Below the pieces are notes generated by a model, which worked only from the letters and a program-made list of their open reading frames with translations, had not been told where the DNA came from and ran no database searches. This document shows, in pieces, positions 59,044 through 64,000 of a DNA stretch of 64,000 nucleotides (position 1 is the first letter of the stretch; the number at the start of each line of letters is the position of its first letter). Source of the DNA: Algoriphagus formosus (GTDB taxonomy: Bacteria > Bacteroidota > Bacteroidia > Cytophagales > Cyclobacteriaceae); assembly GCF_002807035.1 (NCBI RefSeq), contig NZ_NIUC01000002.1, positions 1,951,267-2,015,266 of the forward strand, read 5' to 3'. Both the position numbers and the translations under genes were made by a program.

Positions 59044-60357
59044 TTATTTGTTTTTATACAAGATTTTTACCGGTACTCCATCGAATTCGAAATTCTCACG
59101 AAGGCGATTTTCCAGGTATCTCGTGTAAGGATTTTTGATGTATTGCGGAAGGTTGCAGAAGAAAGCAAACACCGGATTTTTCGTTGGCAATTGGGTTACA
59201 TATTTGATTTTAATGTATTTGCCTTTCCAAGCTGGCGGTGGATAATGCTCGATTTCCGGCAGCATCACATCATTCAATTTGGATGTCGCTATCCGTCTAT
59301 TTTTATTTTCATATACCTTCACGGCCAATTCGATCGCTTGGAATATTCGTTGCTTTTCAACTACCGAAGTAAAAATGATCGGGATCCATTTGTGCTCACC
59401 CAATCGCTCCATCATTTCATCCTTGATCTTGTTCATGGTCTTGTGGTCCTTTTCGATCAAATCCCACTTGTTTACCATGATCATGATTCCCTTATTGTTT
59501 TTGATGGCAAGGGAAATCAAATTGACATCTTGAGACTCCAGTCCTCGTGATGCATCGACCATGACGATGACTACATCCGAATCTTCCAAAGTCCTGAGGG
59601 ACCGCATGACAGAGTAAAACTCAATGTCTTCTTTGACCTTGGCCTTCTTTCGGATCCCTGCTGTATCGGTGATGATAAAGTCCTGACCGAAAAGCTTGTA
59701 TCGGGTATGGATCGCATCCCGGGTAGTTCCGGCTTCATCGGTTACGATGGATCGCTCTTTTCCAAGTAGGGCATTCAAGAAAGAGGATTTACCCACATTA
59801 GGACGGCCAAGGATAGAAATCTTTGGAATTCCCGCATCAGGATCTTCTACTCCTTCATCTTCGAAGTGCTCCACTACACGGTCCAGAAGTTCACCTGTTC
59901 CGCTACCACTGGTAGCAGCGATGGGGAAGATTTCAAAATCTGAAAGGCCCAAAGCATAAAATTCATTGGCCATGAAGGCCTTTTCTTGATTATCTGCCTT
60001 GTTGGCTACGATATAAATCGGCTTTTTGCTTCCACGAAGCTCGTCGGCAAATTCCTTGTCCAAATCCGTCAATCCATCATGACAGTCTGCGACAAAAAGG
60101 ATAACATCCGATTCTTCCACCGCGAGCTTAACCTGCTTTCGGATCTCAGCCTCATACACATCATCAGATCCAGTGACATAACCACCGGTATCAATGACCG
60201 AGAAAAATTTTCCATTCCACTGGGCATGCCCATAGTGTCGGTCCCGAGTTACCCCGCTGACATTATCCTCGATGGCTTTTCTCTCTTCCACCAGTCTATT
60301 AAAGAGTGTGGACTTGCCTACATTAGGTCTTCCTACAATTGCTACGATATTTGCCAT
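59044..60357 (-). CDS. der: ribosome biogenesis GTPase Der (EngA)
   Basis: The 437-residue protein has two tandem GTPase domains: GRPNVGKSTLFNRLVEE near residue 8 and GRPNVGKSSFLNALLG near residue 182. Both G3 motifs (DTGGY, DTAGI) and both NKxD-type motifs (NKAD, NKWD) are present. It ends in the KH-like domain with KYIKIKYVTQLPTKNPVFAF. Der functions in large-subunit assembly. It lies 2 bases downstream of era. Confidence 0.97.
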   Translation of the reverse strand: MANIVAIVGRPNVGKSTLFNRLVEERKAIEDNVSGVTRDRHYGHAQWNGKFFSVIDTGGYVTGSDDVYEAEIRKQVKLAVEESDVILFVADCHDGLTDLDKEFADELRGSKKPIYIVANKADNQEKAFMANEFYALGLSDFEIFPIAATSGSGTGELLDRVVEHFEDEGVEDPDAGIPKISILGRPNVGKSSFLNALLGKERSIVTDEAGTTRDAIHTRYKLFGQDFIITDTAGIRKKAKVKEDIEFYSVMRSLRTLEDSDVVIVMVDASRGLESQDVNLISLAIKNNKGIMIMVNKWDLIEKDHKTMNKIKDEMMERLGEHKWIPIIFTSVVEKQRIFQAIELAVKVYENKNRRIATSKLNDVMLPEIEHYPPPAWKGKYIKIKYVTQLPTKNPVFAFFCNLPQYIKNPYTRYLENRLRENFEFDGVPVKILYKNK

Positions 60358-60359
60358 GT

Positions 60360-61253
60360 TTAAGAGGGATCGTATCCGAATTTTCTAAGTTTGAGTTTGT
60401 TTTTACGCCAGTCCGGTTCCACCTTGACGAAGGTTTCCAGATGGACTTTTTTGCCAAAGAATTCTTCCAAATCTTGGCGGGCTTCAATACCCACTTTCTT
60501 GAGCATTTTGCCTTTTTCACCAATGAGAATTCCCTTTTGGCTATTGCGCTCCACAAAGATGGTGGCTCGCATGCGGATGATATCCGTATCTTCTTTGAAA
60601 TCCTCCATCACCACTTCGGTGCTGTATGGGATTTCTTTTTTATAGTTTTTGAATATTTTCTCCCGAATGATCTCGGAGGCAAAGAACCGCTCCGGACGGT
60701 CTGTTAGTTCCTCTTTATCATAAAAAGGTGGATGAACCGGCAGGCGGTCTAAAATTTCCTGCATGATTCGCTCTGTGTTGAACTTCTCCAATGCGGAAAT
60801 AGGAATCACCGTAGCAGCCTCAATTCTTGAGGTCCAATATTCGGTGACCTTATCCAATTGCCCTTCCTTAGCTAGGTCAATTTTATTAATTACCAACAAA
60901 ACCGGGATCCCTGATTTATTTATTCTTGTGATAATCGGCTCGATATCCGCGTCGGTTTCAAAAAGATCCGTCACAAATAAGATGATATCGGCATCTTCCA
61001 ATGAAAGATTGACAAAGGACATCATACTTTTGTGGAGCTCATATTGTGGCTTGAGCATTCCCGGAGTATCGGAGAATACGATCTGGTAATCGGCTGTATT
61101 CGAGAGGCCAAGGATGCGGTGACGGGTTGTTTGGGATTTGGGAGAAATGATCGACACCGGTGTGCCGACCAAGATATTCATCAGGGTAGACTTGCCCACA
61201 TTGGGTTTTCCGATGATATTGACAAAGCCTGCCTGATGAGTTTGAGGATTCAT
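60360..61253 (-). CDS. era: GTPase Era
   Basis: The 297-residue protein has the G domain (GKPNVGKSTLMNILVG, SDTPGML, NKID) and the C-terminal KH domain ending KKVHLETFVKVEPDWRKNK, with the conserved FVERNSQKGILIGEKGKMLK. Era binds 16S rRNA near the 3' end during small-subunit maturation. Its gene and der are adjacent, with 2 bases between stop and start. A minus-strand TACCTTTG box at 61272-61279 may serve as its promoter. Confidence 0.97.
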   Translation of the reverse strand: MNPQTHQAGFVNIIGKPNVGKSTLMNILVGTPVSIISPKSQTTRHRILGLSNTADYQIVFSDTPGMLKPQYELHKSMMSFVNLSLEDADIILFVTDLFETDADIEPIITRINKSGIPVLLVINKIDLAKEGQLDKVTEYWTSRIEAATVIPISALEKFNTERIMQEILDRLPVHPPFYDKEELTDRPERFFASEIIREKIFKNYKKEIPYSTEVVMEDFKEDTDIIRMRATIFVERNSQKGILIGEKGKMLKKVGIEARQDLEEFFGKKVHLETFVKVEPDWRKNKLKLRKFGYDPS

Positions 61254-61280
61254 TTCTTGAAATATTTTTCACAAAGGTAC

Positions 61281-61310
61281 TTGATTTTTGACAGTATGTC
61301 TTTACCTTTG
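61281..61310 (+). promoter_or_regulatory. promoter ahead of the tRNA-fMet cluster (TTG-N19-TACCTTTG)
   Basis: TTG at 61281 is followed after exactly 19 bases by TACCTTTG (61303-61310). The spacing and sequence match the tRNA-Phe promoter in this window. Transcription from here would first pass through the broken tRNA copy at 61375 and then the intact one at 61454. A divergent minus-strand TACCTTTG box overlaps the region just upstream. Confidence 0.78.
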
Positions 61311-61370
61311 TACCACAATTCGCCGGAAGGGCGGATGGAACTAAAGAAAAGACGATTAAGTTTTAACAAT

Positions 61371-61429
61371 ATATCGCGGGATGGAGCATCCCGAGTCCCG
61401 ATAATTATCGGGAGGAGGTAGCTCATCGG
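61371..61429 (+). pseudogene. broken 5' half of a tRNA-fMet copy with a palindromic insertion
   Basis: The bases 61371-61388 are an exact 18-base copy of 61450-61467, including the first 14 bases of the intact tRNA. Where the intact gene has GTT in the D-loop, this copy has 28 extra bases (61389-61416) including the perfect 18-base palindrome TCCCGATAATTATCGGGA (61396-61413). The D-stem then resumes with GGTAGCTC (61417-61424), and similarity fades after CATCGG. No anticodon arm is recognisable, so it is not a functional tRNA. Confidence 0.78.
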
Positions 61430-61453
61430 AATCCCTTCTCACAAAAGACATAT

Positions 61454-61526
<73 letters not shown>

Positions 61527-61533
61527 CTACAAA

Positions 61534-61557
61534 GGGTACCAATCGGTACCCTTTTTT
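61534..61557 (+). terminator. intrinsic terminator of tRNA-fMet
   Basis: GGGTACC/GGTACCC (7-base stem, AATC loop) is followed by six T. It begins 8 bases after the tRNA 3' end. Confidence 0.9.
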
Positions 61558-61576
61558 ATTTTCAATAATTACAATC

Positions 61577-61622
61577 CACAGGTTCGACCCGCGATAGCTA
61601 TCGGGGCTGTTCCCGCTACTAC
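61577..61622 (+). pseudogene. broken 3' part of a tRNA-fMet copy with a palindromic insertion
   Basis: The bases 61577-61587 equal 61501-61511 of the intact tRNA (CACAGGTTCGA), and 61607-61622 equal 61515-61530 (16 bases spanning the T-stem, acceptor stem and CTACTAC tail). Between them, where the intact gene has GTC, are 19 inserted bases (61588-61606) with the palindromic core CGATAGCTATCG. The 5' part and anticodon arm are absent. Confidence 0.78.
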
Positions 61623-61625
61623 GAA

Positions 61626-61650
61626 GCCGGTCAGAAATGATCGGCTTTTT
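61626..61650 (+). terminator. terminator after the broken 3' tRNA copy
   Basis: An 8-base stem with one wobble (GCCGGTCA with TGATCGGC, GAAA loop) is followed by six T. Its spacing from the broken tRNA end mirrors that of the intact unit, suggesting tRNA plus terminator were duplicated together. Confidence 0.75.
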
Positions 61651-61663
61651 TCTTTTATCAATC

Positions 61664-61690
61664 ATGGTCACTGGTTCGAGCCGTGACTTT
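61664..61690 (+). other. possible third tRNA T-arm remnant
   Basis: The sequence GGTCACTGGTTCGAGCCGTGAC (61666-61687, given only as a short span) contains the T-loop word GGTTCGAG with flanking complementary bases GTCAC/GTGAC. It resembles the T-arm context of the intact tRNA, AGGTCACAGGTTCGAG, with changes. It may be a third, more eroded copy. Confidence 0.4.
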
Positions 61691-61708
61691 CAGCTTTATT
61701 ATTCTCCC

Positions 61709-62302
61709 CTACTTCTTCACCCGATCAGGGTTCTCTTCGATAAATGATTTCCAACCGGCAGCTCTACCGCGGCTTTGGATTCTTCCTTCGTGAAAGTGAT
61801 GACAAAGCGCCACAGCCAAAGCATCTGTTGCATCCAGCATTTTGGGGATTTCTTCCAGTTTAAAAAGTGTCTGAAGCATTGCAGCAACTTGTTCCTTGGA
61901 GGCATTTCCGTTCCCGGTTACCGACTGTTTGACTTTCTTGGGAGAGTATTCGGTGATGGGGATTTCCCGTGCCAAAGCAGCTGCCATAGCCACCCCTTGT
62001 GCACGGCCTAGCTTGAGCATGGATTGGACATTGGCTCCGTAAAAAGGAGCTTCAAGAGCGACCGTATCCGGCAGAAACTCCTCCAAAATCCCGGTGATCC
62101 GCTCAAAGATCTTTTTGAGCTTCAATTCGTGACTTCCGTACTTTTTCAGATGAATCACTCCATACTGAAGCAATTTATACTGCTTGCCCTCAGTTACAAT
62201 CAGGGCGTAGCCCATCACATTGGTGCCGGGATCGATCCCTAGAATGATTTTTTCCTTTGCGGCTTTTTTAGCTTCTTTACTCACTGCCGCAAGATAGTCC
62301 AA
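61709..62302 (-). CDS. ruvC: Holliday junction endonuclease RuvC
   Basis: The 197-residue protein has the RNase H-like fold with catalytic Asp24 in LGIDPGTNVMGYAL, Glu in DTVALEAPFYGANVQ, and the terminal acidic MLDATDALAVALCHH. The N-terminus carries about 17 extra residues rich in Lys and Ala before the fold. RuvC resolves Holliday junctions with RuvAB, which are not in the window. It is divergent from the following glycosyltransferase with only 3 bases between starts. Confidence 0.95.
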   Translation of the reverse strand: MDYLAAVSKEAKKAAKEKIILGIDPGTNVMGYALIVTEGKQYKLLQYGVIHLKKYGSHELKLKKIFERITGILEEFLPDTVALEAPFYGANVQSMLKLGRAQGVAMAAALAREIPITEYSPKKVKQSVTGNGNASKEQVAAMLQTLFKLEEIPKMLDATDALAVALCHHFHEGRIQSRGRAAGWKSFIEENPDRVKK

Positions 62303-62305
62303 AAG

Positions 62306-63457
62306 ATGCTAAGTTTTTATTTGATAGGTGCCTTTGTCTATTGCATTTTGCTTGGGTTCTTGAGGTCCAAATGGCTCAGCGCGGCTTCAAAGGAAGGGTC
62401 TTTCGAAAAGGCTAAGCTCTCTGCTACGCTCCTGATTCCAGTTCGAAATGAGTCTCAAAATCTGGATAGTCTGCTTTCCCATTTAGAAATAATTGAAGGT
62501 GAATTTGAGGAAGTCATTTTTATCGACGATCAAAGCGAGGATGATTCCTTCGAAAAACTTCAGGAACTGATCACCAAGCGAAAACCCTACAAGCTGGTTA
62601 GAAGTGCAGGCTCAGGGAAAAAAGCAGCGCTTCAGTACGGGGTTCATGCAGCCAAAACTGATCTAATCCTTACCTCAGATGCAGATTGCCGATGGAAATC
62701 AAGCTGGCCTCAGCAAATGAAAGCTCCCTTTTCTGATTCCTCCGTTCAACTGGTAGCAGGTCCTGTTTTGACGGAGAAAAGTGATGGTTTTCTTGCTGGT
62801 TTCCAGCGCTTGGATTGGGCGAGCATCCTGCTTTTGACGGGTTTTTCTTTTGCTCAGAAGAAACCCCTGATGTGCAGTGGGGCCAATTTGGCCTTTCGTA
62901 AATCCGCTTTCCAAAAAGTCGGAGGCTATGCAGGAAATGAGCATTGGCTTTCAGGAGATGATGAGTTTTTGCTCAAAAAAATCCACCAATTTTTCGGGAA
63001 GGAAAGCACGCAATATCAATTCAGGCCGGAGGCTTTGGTTCGTACCCAATCAGAGCCAACTTGGAAGGCTCTTTTCAATCAGCGAATTCGCTGGGCAGGA
63101 AAGTGGCGAGCCCATCCCTCTTTTTCCCATTTTGGAGCTTCTTTGGCGGTGATGGCGATGCAGTTTTTTTGGATAGCTTCCTTTTTCCTTTTACTTGAAG
63201 GAGAGTGGGGCTGGATTGTATTTTCCCTGACCTGGCTTTTGAAATGTTTTGGGGAATACTATTCCCTGGAGAGAATTTTGGAGCATTATGACGAAAAATC
63301 GAAGAAAATCCATCTTTTCGGCACGAGTCTGTTTCATCCGCTCTATTCTCTCCGTATTGGATTTGGAGCTATTTTTGGAAATTATAGCTGGAAGGGAAGA
63401 AGCATCCGTGGAAATGTTAATTTTGAAGTAAATGGAACTGACAGACGAGGAATTTGA
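62306..63457 (+). CDS. family 2 glycosyltransferase, membrane-bound
   Basis: The 383-residue protein begins with a membrane helix (about 1-22), then the GT-A domain: ATLLIPVRNESQNLDSLLSH, VIFIDDQSEDDSF and the DxD-like LTSDADCRWKSSW, followed by the GDDEFLLKK loop and QRIRWAGKWRAHP (QxxRW motif). Two or three C-terminal helices follow. It belongs to the processive or polyisoprenyl-phosphate-type GT2 enzymes. The acceptor is unknown. It is followed by two overlapping or nearly overlapping genes. Confidence 0.9.
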   Translation: MLSFYLIGAFVYCILLGFLRSKWLSAASKEGSFEKAKLSATLLIPVRNESQNLDSLLSHLEIIEGEFEEVIFIDDQSEDDSFEKLQELITKRKPYKLVRSAGSGKKAALQYGVHAAKTDLILTSDADCRWKSSWPQQMKAPFSDSSVQLVAGPVLTEKSDGFLAGFQRLDWASILLLTGFSFAQKKPLMCSGANLAFRKSAFQKVGGYAGNEHWLSGDDEFLLKKIHQFFGKESTQYQFRPEALVRTQSEPTWKALFNQRIRWAGKWRAHPSFSHFGASLAVMAMQFFWIASFFLLLEGEWGWIVFSLTWLLKCFGEYYSLERILEHYDEKSKKIHLFGTSLFHPLYSLRIGFGAIFGNYSWKGRSIRGNVNFEVNGTDRRGI

Positions 63458-63689
63458 CCTGCTGGACGAACTTTATTTCGTCCAATCATTTGATTATTTG
63501 TTGGAGGAACTAGGCTGGAGTGATGAGGTATTGCTTCAGACCCTTCATTCGCTTTTTCAAAAGGGAATGATCAAATGTCTTGCTTCTCCCGATGATGAGC
63601 TTTTTGGGAATGTAGATATCCTGAACGAAGGCAAAAGCATGCTTTTCCTTGCCACCAAAAAAGGGCTGATGGCCCATAATGCAATTTGA
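63432..63689 (+). CDS. small acidic protein, 85 residues
   Basis: The protein begins inside the end of the glycosyltransferase gene (26-base overlap). It reads as a small helical, winged-helix-like protein: MELTDEEFDLLDELYFVQSF, LGWSDEVLLQTLHSLFQKGM and SMLFLATKKGLMAHNAI. It resembles the many small MarR-like or transcription-factor-associated helical proteins of this phylum, but I cannot name it. Overlap suggests translational coupling with its neighbour. Confidence 0.75.
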   Translation: MELTDEEFDLLDELYFVQSFDYLLEELGWSDEVLLQTLHSLFQKGMIKCLASPDDELFGNVDILNEGKSMLFLATKKGLMAHNAI

Positions 63690-63691
63690 TT

Positions 63692-64000
63692 TTGACAGAA
63701 ACCAACCAAAAATATCAACGCAAAGAACTCGAGCTGAAGTCACTGCTGGAGATCACGCAGGCGATCAATGAAAATCAGCCGGAGAGTACACTCACCGAGA
63801 TTTTCAAGTTTACTTGCTTGATACACCTCAATATCCGCTCCTTGATACTGTACATGCAGACGGAGAAGGGCTTTGAGAAAAAGATCTCGCATGGAGTTAA
63901 AGCCAAGGTTCCTCCAATCATTTCCTTGGATCAGATCCATGAAACCAAGTCGGCCGAAAAGCTGGAACTTCACCTGGATGAAGGCTTTTCTTTCGAAGAG
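63692..64000 (+). CDS. GAF-domain/PP2C-like regulator, N-terminal part only
   Basis: The frame is open to the window edge and would start at a TTG at 63692 (or 63686). The 103 residues seen begin MTETNQKYQRKELELKSLLE, with LEITQAINENQPESTLTEIF and LNIRSLILYMQTEKGFEKKI, which resemble the N-terminal coiled-coil and GAF-like region of bacteroidetal PP2C/SpoIIE-type phosphatases. The catalytic part lies beyond the window. The call rests on the N-terminal resemblance only. Confidence 0.6.
   Translation, partial: MTETNQKYQRKELELKSLLEITQAINENQPESTLTEIFKFTCLIHLNIRSLILYMQTEKGFEKKISHGVKAKVPPIISLDQIHETKSAEKLELHLDEGFSFEE

Noticed and set aside
58903-59550. A 215-codon open frame on the plus strand across the lipoprotein promoter and der
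   Set aside because: It is antisense to der, which has two complete GTPase domains, and its composition is Phe- and Ile-rich as expected from a shadow frame.
61371-61429. Reading the upstream tRNA fragment as a second functional tRNA
   Set aside because: It lacks an anticodon arm and T-arm and carries an insertion in the D-loop.

Overview
The window looks like a stretch of core chromosome from a Gram-negative member of the Bacteroidota, most likely order Cytophagales and close to the Cyclobacteriaceae (Algoriphagus-type). The signs are: promoters with a TAnnTTTG -7 box and a TTG/TTTG -33 box; two TonB-dependent receptors with carboxypeptidase-like N-terminal domains; families centred on this phylum (DUF4249, DUF4252, DUF4834, DUF5606); PorT-like and PorE-like proteins of the type IX secretion/gliding apparatus; and a UbiE/MenG methylase fitting menaquinone respiration. 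The genus is inference; no 16S rRNA gene is present. I see no prophage, insertion sequence, CRISPR array or rRNA operon.

Layout. 0-4 kb (minus strand): a truncated alpha/beta hydrolase, ferrochelatase, and a universal-stress-protein/cation-antiporter pair. 4-9 kb: two tandem M14 carboxypeptidase paralogues (the first with rearranged zinc ligands), an exported flavodoxin, small proteins and an AT-rich gap with an inverted repeat. 9.4-11.7 kb: a DUF427 protein, then an ECF sigma/anti-sigma/DUF4252/DUF4252 operon. 12-17 kb: tRNA-Phe, a membrane Fe-S protein plus CCG-domain protein resembling a split EtfD/FadF, and a PorE-like lipoprotein. 17.1-17.4 kb: a cluster of very short hairpins. 17.4-26.5 kb: engB, ubiE-porT, an SDR enzyme, a VanX-like dipeptidase, pyrD, ftsK and lolA. 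27-32 kb: a glutamine amidotransferase, cvpA, yqeY, pdxJ, an MFS transporter, a DUF2179 protein and a TrmN6-like methyltransferase. 32-37 kb: an operon of an IPT/kelch-like lipoprotein, a TonB receptor and a DUF4249 lipoprotein. 37-42 kb: a saccharopine-dehydrogenase-like protein, cdd, hydrolases and a GNAT enzyme. 42-46.5 kb: a response regulator/histidine kinase/TonB-receptor operon. 46.7-52 kb: carB without its allosteric domain, a PG_1098-type methyltransferase and asd. 52.8-64 kb: a large lamin-tail surface protein, an isoaspartyl peptidase, a DksA-like protein, scpB, an SprT-like protein, der, era, an initiator tRNA flanked by broken tRNA copies, ruvC, a glycosyltransferase and the start of a GAF/phosphatase-like regulator.

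How the genes fit together. Most genes are housekeeping: heme, pyrimidine (pyrD, carB, cdd), pyridoxal phosphate, quinone and aspartate-family biosynthesis; chromosome segregation and repair (ftsK, scpB, ruvC); and ribosome-assembly GTPases (engB, der, era). Envelope modules sit between them. The least explained material is non-coding: palindromes interrupting tRNA-fMet copies at 61.4-61.7 kb, the mini-hairpin cluster at 17.2 kb, and other dispersed palindromes at 17.8, 26.7 and 52.1 kb.
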